Source: Styela clava
Lineage: Eukaryota > Chordata > Ascidiacea > Stolidobranchia > Styelidae
Length of the DNA: 64,000 bases
Assembly (NCBI RefSeq): GCF_964204865.1
Contig: NC_135254.1
Location: 15,195,001-15,259,000 of the forward strand
Direction: 5' to 3'
Part shown: positions 25,298-36,785 of the stretch, one piece after another
Layout of the letters: each line of letters starts with the position of its first letter
Numbering within the stretch: position 1 is the first letter of the stretch
Notes under the pieces: generated by a model
What the model saw: the letters and a program-made list of their open reading frames with translations, nothing else
What the model was told of the DNA's origin: nothing
Database searches by the model: none
Program-made: the position numbers and the translations under genes

Positions 25298-26211
25298 ATT
25301 CGTTTATTATTTTGAACACTCCATATTATTAGAATATTTTGTTATCTTTTTTGATATATCGTCATCCTTCAATGCACGGAGTATATTTTTTACCTTTATT
25401 CCTCGGTTATACGCTGGTTTTATATTTCATTCAATACTCGGTAATATCTAGTAATAAAAAAATCCATTATTCGTTGCAAAATTTATATGGTAAAAGTTCT
25501 GTTTACGTAGTGGTGCTCGCACCATTTTTATAATAAATTGTGTTACTCTTTGTTTAATATTTTTGGGTCGAGTTATCTGAGAAAACATCTGCTGAGAATT
25601 CATTTCAGAATAATATTCATTCGTTTAGGTCCGAATTATAGACGGACGTTTTTTTTTGTTCAACTGTTTGACGATTTTTATTATATAGATATAATAGTTT
25701 GTTTGTAATCTTCATTAGACTCTATCAACTTTTGTAGTTGTTGTACGAGTCTCTAAATTGTATCTGCTGTAAATATTTTTGTGTTAGTGTTTGCATTGTC
25801 TGGTCTATAGTTTATTAGCCTTTCCTATACTTTGCTTTCCTCGCATTTTTATTAGTAAATATTCCGAGATAGTTACATATCCCTAGTTTTACTCTGTGTC
25901 ATAATATCAAATATTTCATATGTCGCAACTACTGTATATATTTGCATCAGCTGTGACTCGTTTGTAGGGTCTATGTATTTTATCCCTCATTTATGTTGCT
26001 CTTTATTTTAACCTGTAACAGCGCTGTAGGTGTCGCAGCTTGGAGACCTTTTCAGGTCGCTCGCGACTCCGGTTACACAAATAGTATAATTAGTACTGTA
26101 TATTTATTCATTGTATCAGTTTTATTTGAACTTGTTTCTGTGATGACAAATAAACAATTGATTGGTCGCAGCGTTAAATCACTTGGGGATCATATACAGC
26201 GATGGAAATTT
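25298..26211. other. 3' flank of transposase copy 1
   Basis: AT-rich, no open frame with recognisable homology. Probably the 3' untranslated part of the transposon, up to the inferred right inverted repeat at 26212-26302. Confidence 0.45.
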
Positions 26212-26438
26212 GGACCCAAAATGGCGGGTGTGACGTCACACAAGCGCTTATAACGTTACCAATGCATGTCCTCACTTGGGTTATAGTCACTTTGGAGTAA
26301 CTGAAGACGCTCACGTGTCTTCGACGTAAATAAAGTATGCACGAATCATAATACAGTAATACCGGTATGTTTGATCGAAACATGATGAATCGTATCTTGC
26401 AGTTTATTTTCCCCTTAAAATAACCAAGGCGAGAAGAG

Positions 26439-26782
26439 CGCGGTGGTGTGGCTCAACGGGCTAAGCGTTAGGAATACGCTCGCCACCGCACCTCTAATCA
26501 CTCTGCGTGGGTTCGCAGGTTCGAATCCCATGCAGGGATGGTTATGTGCGAGAGGATTGCTGGACTCCTCGCCGTCGTTGGGTGGTTCACGTAACCGCTG
26601 GTCGGTTACGGCTTCCTCCACCACCAAGTCCATGCTTCCGAAAACAAACAATACAGTAAAACTAATCCCATATACCCGACTTGGAATGGTAACCGGACGA
26701 GAGGCCGTGGTTCGCCATATGGATAAGCCGTCTTATCGGCTTTCCTCTCCCCCGGGATAAATATGTAAAATCATATCATATC
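26439..26782 (+). mobile_element. tRNA-derived SINE, copy 2
   Basis: About 340 bp, closely similar along its length to 16983-17318. The A box tggctcaacggg (26449-26460) and B box ggttcgaatcc (26518-26528) fit the polymerase III consensus well. The head resembles a tRNA with an extended variable region. The end is cctctcccccgggataaata followed by a short A/T-rich tail. Of the two copies this one looks better preserved at the promoter. Confidence 0.88.
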
Positions 26783-27111
26783 CAGAGTCGCATTAAATCG
26801 GAGCAAGATCCGCATGCGGCTCGCCACCCCTGTACTACCGTACTGTACCAGCGACAGTAAACGGATTGGGTTTTAGTTTTTTTAGTGATAGTCGAAGTTT
26901 TTCCAAGAAATTTAGAAATAGGGTTTGCATATTTATTCGGGGCAGAGTAAAGACGATATGACAGTGATATCCTTGGTTTTTATGAGTGCCATTCAAAGAA
27001 AATGTTTAAAGGTGTTATACAAATTTATATTTCAGATGTTCCTATATTTTTATACTATAGTGTGTGTGAAATTGTTCAGCATTTGATCAGACATTCGACA
27101 AACGTCTGGAA

Positions 27112-28035
27112 ATGCCAGATAAAAAGATTACCTCGGATGTCACGAAAACCTTCAGATATGAGCATTTGGTTGCAGGTTTGAGCGGAGGAGTTACATCAAC
27201 ATTGGTGCTGCATCCACTCGATTTAATAAAAATCCGATTCGCAGTTACAGATGGACTAACTTCACGACCCAAATATAAAAGCTTGTGGCATTGTGGAACT
27301 ACAGTTTGGAAATTGGGTGGAATCCGAGGATTATACAGCGGAGTAACCCCAAATATTGTTGGAAATGGCCTCAGTTGGGGACTGTATTTTTTTTACTATA
27401 ATACATTTAAAGTGTTATTAGGAGATGGGTCGGCAAATCCCCATTTAACGGTTCCTAAATATCTTTTGTGTGGATGTATTTCGGGCTCCATGACCCTTGC
27501 CCTTACTAATCCAATCTGGATTACAAAAACCCGACTTTGTCTTGAATATGAAACACAAAATCAGCGGTATCGTGGAATGACCCATGCTCTAACTGTTTTA
27601 TATAAGGAGGATGGTTTCAAAGGTTTGTATAAAGGTTTCGTTCCTGGCTTAGTCGGGACATCACATGGGGCAGTACAATTCCTTGTCTATGAGAATTTGA
27701 AACATTGGTACAGGGATAAGCATGGCCATGGCGTGGATTATAAAATGGGTGCTATGGAATGTATTTTGATGTCTGCAGTTTCAAAAATGATTGCAGCAAG
27801 TTCAACTTATCCGTATCAAGTTGTTCGTGCAAGGTTACAGGATCAACACCAAAGATATAATGGTGTTATTGACGTTGTCAAAAAAACATGGAAAAATGAG
27901 ACATGGAGAGGATTTTATAAAGGTCTTGGAGCAAACTTGTTGCGTGTTACACCTGCTTGTTGTATAACGTTTTATATGTATGAAAGCGTATCACATTATT
28001 TGATACATGGTTCTACAGCCAACAAATCGTCATAA
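27112..28035 (+). CDS. SLC25A32: SLC25A32-type mitochondrial folate/FAD carrier, single exon
   Basis: 307-residue inner-membrane carrier with three tandem carrier repeats and six predicted transmembrane helices. Signature motifs: PLDLIKIRF (from residue 35), PIWITKTRL (134) and PYQVVRARL (234), each followed by the G.(Y/F).G motif (RGLYSG, KGLYKG, RGFYKG). The tryptophan in the second signature is typical of the folate/FAD/pyrimidine branch. Strings such as KIRFAV.DGL, GLSWGLYFF, GFVPGL.GTSHGA and RVTPACCITF match vertebrate SLC25A32 closely. These proteins carry folate or FAD into mitochondria. The coding region has no intron, whereas human SLC25A32 is interrupted. Length is normal (human about 315). 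AATAAA at 28143-28148. COASY begins 700 bp downstream on the same strand. Confidence 0.95.
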   Translation: MPDKKITSDVTKTFRYEHLVAGLSGGVTSTLVLHPLDLIKIRFAVTDGLTSRPKYKSLWHCGTTVWKLGGIRGLYSGVTPNIVGNGLSWGLYFFYYNTFKVLLGDGSANPHLTVPKYLLCGCISGSMTLALTNPIWITKTRLCLEYETQNQRYRGMTHALTVLYKEDGFKGLYKGFVPGLVGTSHGAVQFLVYENLKHWYRDKHGHGVDYKMGAMECILMSAVSKMIAASSTYPYQVVRARLQDQHQRYNGVIDVVKKTWKNETWRGFYKGLGANLLRVTPACCITFYMYESVSHYLIHGSTANKSS

Positions 28036-28735
28036 AATGATGAAATTTTTGGTGCAATCGTAACTTCTTACAATACTGTTCTAATTTATTAATTCTAATT
28101 TATTCACTACAAAATTACTTCAATTTTTTGTTTTTTTAATTCAATAAATTTAATTTTCGATAGCACAATTATTGAGTTCAATCTTATTACAATAATCGTT
28201 TCTGTATTGGACAATCTTTTTATTCCGTGCTCCATAAGGGGCTTTCTATGCTAAATATATACAGCTGCAGTGTGATGAATATGGCATGTTTGCTTCACTC
28301 ATAACCATTGTGGTTTTGCCAACAACTACACCAATTTTTCAATAAATTGTTATGACTGATTCTGGAAGTGAATATTAAACAATCATATTATGATAGGATT
28401 TAGAAACTCTATATTTGAATAATATTTATTGTTATTGATATGATTTATCCTCTTCAAAGCAAACTTAACAAATCAAAGTTAGATGAAAAATTCTTTATTT
28501 AAACCGTATATATGAAATTGCATAGTAGGCCTACATATTTAGCTAGTTTTTAATGTAACTGATAAATTTTAATTATCTTATATGATTATCAGCGTCTTCA
28601 CAAATAATGTGACATTTCATATTCACCATGAAGACCAACCACCCTAGACAAAATATCTCTCCATTGTTTTACCACTGTTCTTCATATTGTTAGGCTTATG
28701 GTTGTTGAATAAGTTTGTAATGCTGCAAAGTGGCA
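28036..28735. other. Spacer between the carrier gene and COASY
   Basis: 3' UTR and polyadenylation signal of the carrier, then AT-rich sequence presumably containing the COASY promoter and 5' UTR. No other gene seen. Confidence 0.6.
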
Positions 28736-31700
28736 ATGCATCCATCAGGTTTACTCATATTGACAACTCATATATCATCACTATGTAAAGGTGATGCTGT
28801 GGCAAGAATACTGACCAATGTTGGAAAATTTGTGAAATCGACTCTGTATGTTCACTTGATCAATGTTCATGGTAGTACAAGCATCAATAAAGATTCTAGT
28901 TTCACCGTATCCAACTTACTTCATTCAACTGGTTCTCGCCCTCTAACACCACATACCTTCAATGCAGATGTTCTGCCATTTGTGACAAAATTTTATTCAC
29001 AATGTGCATTACACTGTGGACATCTTGATGTCAATGTACTTCTTCACAATATTGGAGAAAGTTCTTCGCACCCTCAACCTCTACCAAAACCAATAAATTG
29101 CATTCTGGTGGATTTGCCAAAAAGCAGTGATGAAGTGGAAGACACACTTAGGACATATGTTGATTCAACTTATTCCAACCGCAAAGATGAAGCAGGTGCT
29201 ACCTCACAAGGCACTTCAGTAGATCCAGTTGAAAAGATGCCTGTTTACACTTTCAACCTCACAGATAGTGATGTAAAATGCGACAAGTCCGATGAAAATG
29301 TAGGAAAAACATCTACCATAATAAAAAGAGAAGCGGTTGTATTGGGTGGTACGTTTGATCACTTGCATTCTGGACACAAAGTTTTACTTAGTGAAGCAAT
29401 CCTAATGGCAAGCAGGAAGATTGTTATAGGTGAGGCATTTTATGATGTCACAATCATGGTGGTGAGTGTTTAATAGGGCTATTTTTCAGAAATGCATCAA
29501 TATGCCTTCTGTCTTTATCCACTATGTTATTAATGGAGTTTGCCTCTGAAGTCTGAATTTATTTAAATAACATGTTCAGTCGAATATTTGTATGTGGTTG
29601 GAGTGTTGAATAATCATATTGTAGTTTATTAAAAGCTTCAATTTTTATATTGTAGGACTTTCAGATGGACCACTTCTTGCAAGAAAAACTTTGAAAGATC
29701 TCATTCAGCCCATATCTTTACGAAAGAGACTTCTTGAAGAATTTATATTATCTGTTGCAAGGTTTGGGATTTTTTACTTGAAATTTGAAATATTTATCCC
29801 TGAAATTAGATATTTTGGCCATTTGGCATCTGAAGATCTTACCACTACATGCTTATTTAAACTAAAGTAACTGTAGAAATAGTGAGCCAGTTGAAACAAT
29901 GCTAATCTTGACCTTTCTGCACTATAAAGTTACCTATGCACTATTGATATACAGTGATTGCTGCATAGAATATATAGAATATGACCACAATTAGATCAAT
30001 ACTCTCTTTTTGAAAATATTTTTTCTTACTAAACTTGTTCAATTTTCAGTCATCCCTGATTGTAGTTTTTTTATGAATTATAATAAAAATATACCATTAC
30101 TGATTTTTATATTTGATGTCGATTTATAGTGTTAATACTCAAGTAGACACCAGAGTCAATAATGTAAAGTAGTAATTTTATTGTATAAAAAGACCACAGT
30201 AATATTTGGCTTGATCATGGATTCCACTTTCTGTCATCAAGTTGTCTAGGATAAATGGTAAATATTTTATACTGAAGTTACCTGAAAAGATGATTCATCA
30301 ATTCTTCTCTTTGTTTTCAGGCCTGGTATTGAACTTATTATAGAGAGCATCAATGACCCTTATGGCCCATCCATCGTTGATCCAGATCTTCAAATGATAG
30401 TAGTCAGTGGAGAAACGGAAAAAGGTGGTCATATGGTTAATGATAAAAGAAGAGAAAGAGAATTGTCTATATTGGATGTACATATCATTGGACAAGGTAA
30501 AATATTTCTATTATTATAAAAAAAAACTTTCGTTCACAAACTCTTGGTGCTAAGTTGAGCTATAATGATGCTCACTCTTTAATGGAAGCAAATCAAATCT
30601 ACTGGATAAAATCTGGTAACTCGCAGTGGTGTCTTTACCGAACTTGTGACTTGCGAAATGGAAATCAGTAATTCAACTTGAATAAGATTTAGAATTTGTC
30701 TAAAACTTGTTAAAATTTCACTATGTATCAAAATTTTATGCATTGATATTTGCTAATCAATTACAAGTTGATTTAATCAATATTTTACTAGAATTTTCCT
30801 TATGCATGAAATTATGATTGTATTTTACAGGTACATTACTCGAGGACTCTACATCTGATACTATTCCTTTCGAAGAGAACAAAGCAAGTTCTTCGAGTGC
30901 TAGATTTCGTCTTCTTGGTACATTGCTGAAGCCTAGCAAAGATTTATCTCTTGATTTTATTCCAACTTCAAAGATGCCAATTATTCCTTACATAATCGGC
31001 CTCACAGGCGGAATAGCTGCAGGGAAATCATCTGTGGCTAAAAGAATGGAAGAAATGGGGGCTATAATCATCGACTGCGATAAATTAGGACATAAATCTT
31101 ATATTCCTGGTTCTAATGCGTACACTGCAATTGTTGAACATTTTGGAAAAAATATTGTATCTGATATAGATAATGTGATTGATAGAAGAAAGCTTGGTGC
31201 GAAGGTTTTTGCAGACAAATCTCAACTTAATTTTCTCAACTCGGTAGTCTGGCCAGAAATCGAGCGCCTGTGCAAGCAAGAAATTTCTAATCATATGCAA
31301 GAATTGATAAGTGTGAGTATTTTTTTTTTTGTTGAACTTTTTGCAAGGTCATAAAATTAGAGTGGTAAGCAGGGGTGAAGGTCATCATGATTGTATCTAG
31401 CATAAAATTCGAAAATTGAGTAATTTTTATACACATTTCTAGAAAATTTCTCGGTATTTAACCAGATTAGATTATTTTTTTTTAGTTTAATTTGTTTATT
31501 AGGCCAAAGATGTATCAAAGCCTGTTCAAGTTTTTGTTTTGGACGCTGCCATTTTATTGGAAGCTGGTTGGGATGGTTTTGTACATGAAGTCTGGGCAGT
31601 AAATGTACCTGTGGAAGAAGCAATCCAACGAATCATTGAACGTAATAATATTTCTGAGGAAGATGCAAGGAAGAGAATTAATTCACAGTCAACAAATGAA

Positions 31701-32251
31701 TGGAGAACAGAGAGAGCTAATGTCGTTTTGAGTACGCTTTGGGATCCAGCAGTAACACAGAAACTGGTATATTTGTTTTACCTTCCACAAGTGTGCCCAT
31801 AAAACAAAGACTTGAGTACAAAACAGAAATAAGTATTTGGTACCCTGTTCATCTCCATTTAATCACACTTATAATAATCAACAACCACAGACTCAAAATT
31901 ATTATAATAATTATTAAAAAAATTAAATATTAAATTAAGTAATTATTTGATCACGAAAGTTGATTGATTACTTAATCCTTATAAAAATGTGTTTTAAAAT
32001 AAAAAGGATCTTTCCACAAAGAAAACTAGTACTAGTTTCAAGGTGATAATATGGTGTGTTTTCACGCTTCATTTGCCCACCTCTGTCTAGAATTAAAAAT
32101 GGAATTATTGTGTCCAACTAACGCTGATCTCATATTTATTTAGATTGAGAAGTCATGGGATTTGCTTGGACAAAGGCTTAATAAAAGGACTTCGAAAGCG
32201 AATCTGTGTAATATGGCATCATCTGTAGGAGATAAGAGTCACAAGCTCTAA
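28736..32251 (+). CDS. COASY: Bifunctional coenzyme A synthase (PPAT + dephospho-CoA kinase)
   Basis: Catalyses the last two steps of CoA synthesis: 4'-phosphopantetheine adenylyltransfer, then dephospho-CoA phosphorylation. Six exons: 28736-29429, 29656-29761, 30321-30496, 30831-31312, 31503-31766, 32144-32251; 609 residues in one frame. The N-terminal region (SGLLILTT, TLYVHL, LDVNVLLHNI) matches animal COASY. The PPAT domain has GGTFDHLHSGHKVLL with the nucleotidyltransferase HxGH at 211-214, and EFILSVARPGIELIIESI. The kinase domain has a P-loop GLTGGIAAGKSS at 382-393, IIIDCDKLGHKSY, and LDAAILLEAGWDGFVHEVW. It is longer than human COASY (564) because of a low-complexity linker around 145-195. 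The start was chosen at the ATG giving MHPSGLLILTT, which aligns with the human N-terminus; an in-frame GTG two codons upstream is not needed. Confidence 0.95.
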
Positions 32252-32884
32252 TGTGCATGGTGCAGTATCATTTTCTTGTTGCACCATTTGTTTGTTTTGC
32301 TTCATCTTTTGAGAAGCTTATAGTTTTGTGCAACCGATAAACTCTAACTCTTCCTTAAACACTTTATTGTTGCCATCAGTAGTGGGTATTACCCAGTGAC
32401 TGATGTAAGTAAATTTAATTATGTGAAGTTGATTTCGTATTAATCCTATTATAACTGTGCAACATTTTTCGTTAAACATAAAAATTAAGCTAAAAATTAG
32501 TCTAAATATATATTTTAGTTTACTTGTAAAGTTTGTGGTTATGCTTTGGACTTCGATATATTTCAAAATAGTGTGATTGGTTCCGGTTTGACATTATTAT
32601 AGACAATATGTTAAATTGTGATCAGGTGTACATTATTACACAATGTTAATAAGTGTTATTGTTGTTTAAATTCCGTTAGTTATGTTTAATTACATTCTAT
32701 GCAAAATAATTATTGTAATTGTGTTTTGGGATTGGATTTATTTTGTGGGAGACGAAATCTGCTTAAGTGAAGCTAAGTGTGATGCGCAAACCGGCTTTCT
32801 TTTTTATTGGACCACAATATAGTTTAAAAGGACAGAGTACTCAAATTTTTCAACTTCCAATAACATGGTGAACATAGTTACTTT
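32252..32884. other. 3' flank of COASY
   Basis: AT-rich, no gene seen. Probably 3' UTR and intergenic sequence. Confidence 0.5.
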
Positions 32885-33187
32885 CGTTACACGCATGAAT
32901 ATAGAAATATTCAGGTAATAAATATTGAGGAGCCACAGGTGAGAACAGCCATATTAAATTACAAGATTCTTAAAAATTGTTTGCTCGTTACACGCATGAA
33001 TAAAGAAATATTCAGGTAATAAATATTGAGGAGCCACAGGTGAGAACGGCCATATTAAATTACAAGATTCTTAAAAATTGTTTGCTCGTTACACGCATGA
33101 ATAAAGAAATATTCAGGTAATAAATATTGAAGAGCCACAGGTGAGAACAGCCATATTAAATTACAAGATTCTTAAAAATTGTTTGCT
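32885..33187 (+). repeat. Three tandem copies of a 101-bp unit
   Basis: Units start at 32885, 32986 and 33087, each with cgttacacgcatgaat near its start. They differ by only a few substitutions, so the array is young. Each unit contains gccacaggtgagaac, which resembles a splice donor. No open frame runs through the array. Confidence 0.95.
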
Positions 33188-34372
33188 GAAAATAATAGAA
33201 GCCACCAGGAATCCGCAGACGTTTGAATGCGGGTAGTGAGTTTCCAGTAGCGTTGTGGTTCGAAACTGATTTTGGAAATATTGCACAACCACCCCGCGAT
33301 TTTTCGTTTCAATTCAGAAAGCACACACATGAACTTAATAACGAAAGGTACAATAATTTGAAATATTAAAGCGTAGGCTCGACTTGTAAACAGGAGCCTA
33401 TTGAGGCGCAAATGTTTGTAGGCACTTGGACTATTTTCAAAACATATCATGCTAAGTAGTCATAATTTAGCACTCGATCAGTAATGAATATTGAAAATAC
33501 CTTATTCAATTTTAAAATTAGATGACACGGAACATTCCTAATAATAATATTTTTTGTATATAGGACACCAAAGTTTAGATTCGTAGGGCATCTAAAGGCC
33601 GCGATCCGGCCCTGTTTGGCCAAAGCTCGAATATCTCCTTCATGACTTAATACAAAAATGAATTACAATACAATCGAATTTTTTTAATTTCTGATTGTAT
33701 TCTGTAACGCTCGTTAGCTCTCGCTTACCCTTTCTGTCAATGCTATCCAAATTTGGCTGACCCTCTTCTGTTAGCTTCTTTTTATTTCTCCTTGCTGACT
33801 CTTTGCCTCTGCAAAGAGATGTCAAAGACTTATCTTGACAAGATAAGTGATCTAATGATCAAGCTATGACTGCGATCCATAAATAATTCGATTCTCATAT
33901 CTTACACTGTTCAAATTGATAATGATACCCCATTATAACTAAACGTACTTAAATATAACTTCACAATCCTTTAAAACTTTTGTGGTAACGTAAAATGCTC
34001 AAATTCAACAGCTCTTGTTAACAGAATCTAGCTGCCCCACTTCTCTGTCTATCAGGAGGACTTTCGCACGTATGGAAATTGAATCGCTGAGTCACTTTGG
34101 CTGTTCCGCGATTTTCTCACATATTTTGAATTGTTTATAACCAGGGTATACATTACTACATTCTCTTTTTCGTTTCTAAAATTTGGTTTTATCGTGATAG
34201 AATGATATGATATAAACCCATCCAAAATAAGTTATTTATAATATAACTTTCAATATTCCATCCCATATTAATATCACTAATTTCTATAGATTTAATTAAG
34301 CGATGAACCTAATCCTACCCCCTGAACTGGGGTCAGTGGACTCAGAAAACACTTCAATTACCACCATAAGTA
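33188..34372. other. Gene-free stretch
   Basis: No recognisable gene. Contains a perfect 21-bp palindrome at 33828-33848 (acttatcttg, a, caagataagt). The rest is AT-rich. Confidence 0.5.
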
Positions 34373-34564
34373 GTGTCGGTATTTGTCTGTATGTCTGTTA
34401 GATGAACGCGATATCTCAAGAAGGCGAGGTTGAATCTGCTCCAAATTGCATGTGCATTCATCATATCTCGGACCATAAGCTTATTGATTTTGGATGAATT
34501 ATGTCGTATAATTAACGAGTTACTAATTAATTAGTGATGGGACACGCGGTGTCACTATAGAGTC
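34373..34564 (+). repeat. Dispersed repeat copy A, left half
   Basis: Shares ttagatg.acgcgatatctca, tgcatgtgcattcatcatat and gaattatgtcgtataatta with copies at 45237-45475, 50275-50500 and 50650-50870. It is cut at 34564 by the transposon pair; the matching right part resumes at 44854. Confidence 0.8.
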
Positions 34565-34962
34565 ATGGATCTCAAAGTCCTTATATACCTAAGTTGCGCA
34601 ACAATGGAAATTGGCCGCCATTTTCGATCATAATCGCTACGTCGTCTTTCGTGCGTACCGGCGGTTCTGTCTGTTGTACCTGATTCGCGTTCAGGCTGCT
34701 ACTGTGTGCTGTAAAATGACAGGCTGTTCAGCGCCCAACTGTAATGGAAATAGCCAAAAAGGTTGGTTATTCAAGTTTCCGGTAGATAACGAAAGAAGAA
34801 AAAAATGGGAGGTTAATTGCCGGCGGGGTGGGGGATGGAAGCAGAACTTTCAATGGTGCCTTAGTGTTTAATAAAATATTACTAGCTGGTCTGACTACTT
34901 AGACTGTTCGCTTATTTTATTTTTCAAGTTTAACTTTAACCTTCTTCATTAATGTTTGTAGG

Positions 34963-35390
34963 TTTGCTGCTTTTGGTTAATAGTTTACGTGTTTTAACTT
35001 GAAACCATTCTAATCTTTAAATTAGAAACGAACTCTTAACGAGTCATAAAACACGTAACAAGTCCTGCAGGCTGTAATAACGATAACGCCTCATGCCCTG
35101 ATGATACCAATACCAGCTTAAAAGCGACCATTCTTTAGGAGAAAAAGGAGAACTTGAACAATGTACAATCAACGAACTCGTTCTTGCCCCTTGCAGTGAA
35201 ACTTTAATTTTGTTTGGCTTATCAGCCAGCCATGATTTGAACCTGTTCATTTTATGCGTGAAAATATATCATATCATTACATGTATACGGAGATATGTAT
35301 ATACAATGTCAACGTCAGATCAGAGCAACAGAATTAGACAACAACATAAGTACCAAATTATGTTTTCTAAAAAATGGTATCTCCGACAGA
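34963..35390 (+). repeat. Direct duplication in the first intron of copy 2, left member
   Basis: Shares gctgcttttggttaatagtt, aattagaaacgaactcttaa and cataaaacacgtaac with 36473-36785, in the same orientation about 1.5 kb away. Could be solo-LTR-like or a local duplication; the ends are not TG...CA. Confidence 0.75.
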
Positions 35391-36472
35391 CGTACTAGCG
35401 CATTTTTAAGATGAAGTCAGATCAATCGTACGAAAGGTGACTCCCAAAGACATCAACTGCACAAGCAAGCCCATGATAAAAAGATCAAGGAAAAACCAAA
35501 AACAACAACTCGATATCAACCAAAAATCAGCGATGAATCCATGAATAAAAGCGAAGAGCCAAAGACTATGACAAAAAGAAAAAGACTGTTATGTTAAAAA
35601 AAATGTGTAAAACATTCATATTATTGGAACTATGGACTGTTATAAAAAAAATGTGTGTAAAAAAAATCATACTATATGAACTGTTTTTCATACCGAAAAA
35701 GAGACTGTAAAATTGAAAACTAGTCAGGAATCTTGACTCCAAAAACGAATGAGAAAGATATGAAATGAAAGAACTCCAGAAAGAATCGCCCGCGAATCAA
35801 CTTCAAGAAACCGCGCGGTTATAGCATTTTATATCGTATTATAATTATTTAAATTTCGTTTACAAAATGGACAGACATTCTTCTTCTTCACAGGTATTCC
35901 ATACTTCTTTTTTCTAATCTTTAAGGCGTTCTATATTTGGTTCTGAACCCAACGAGGTTTACTCAAAAATACTTAATTTATTTGGTTATGACAGATATTA
36001 GCATTCGTTTTCTTCAAATATACTTCACGTTGAAGTTAACATTTTAAGATTTTAAAATGATCGTATTTCGAACTAGCTCATTACTGATGTATTTGCATAA
36101 ACGCAATCCTCATTTTTATTTTTTAAACGACCAAAGGGGCTCATCACAATTACAGCCGGAAAGGCTCATCAACGCAACACGCATATTTTTATTTATTATT
36201 TTTCAGCGCTTCAAAATTATTAATGTGAAACGAACTGTATTAGAGATAACTATTTGTAGTAATTTGTCACCTAAATTTAAAATAAACTAATGCCAAATCT
36301 TTTTCTTTCCAGACACTGTTTAACACACACAAACTCTGTCTCATACTCATGATTTCAACTTTCTTATATTTTTAAGAATTTTGTTACATGCGTGTATTTT
36401 TTCACTGCACGCTCAAGCTTGGCCACTGCTCCGCAGTTATAGTAGGTGCATTGTATCGGATATTGGTTAAAT

Positions 36473-36785
36473 TAGCTGCTTTTGGTTAATAGTTTACGTG
36501 TTTCAACTTAAAATCATTCTAATCTTAAAATTAGAAACGAACTCTTAATCATAAAACACGTAACACGTCTTGTAGGCTGTAATGACGATAACAATGGACA
36601 AGTAACTAACGAACTCGTGCGTGCAGTGCAACTTGGTATTTTGTCTGGCTTATCAATCATGACTGGGAACTGTCCTTTGTATTTGTAAATATATACAATT
36701 GCAATACATGTATTCGGAACCATAAGTACAAGATCAGAACAACAGAATCAGCTAGCAACTACTATTATATTTCCTAAACTATCTG
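36473..36785 (+). repeat. Direct duplication in the first intron of copy 2, right member
   Basis: Partner of 34963-35390 with several small deletions; diverges after about 36785. Confidence 0.75.

Larger units (their letters stand above)
16445..26302 (+). mobile_element. P-element-like (THAP) transposon, copy 1, with nested insertions; ends inferred
   Basis: The transposase pseudogene at 21403-25297 is flanked by an imperfect inverted repeat. The left arm, 16445-16510, includes gtaactcaaagtgactat and gccgccattctgggtcc. The right arm, 26212-26302 on the opposite strand, includes gttactccaaagtgactat and gccattttgggtcc. I found no 8-bp target duplication, so the outer limits are an inference. 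A SINE (16983-17318) and a hAT element (18997-21151) lie between the left arm and the first THAP exon. A donor-like ctg/gtgagt near 16620 could belong to a non-coding first exon. Confidence 0.5.

Noticed and set aside
26415..26760. Overlapping open frames on both strands across the second SINE
   Set aside because: Equivalent frames occur in the first SINE copy; they follow from the GC-rich SINE sequence, not from a protein gene.
27112..32251. Operon of the carrier gene and COASY
   Set aside because: They are 700 bp apart with a polyadenylation signal in between; operons in tunicates usually have very short spacers, so independent transcription is more likely.
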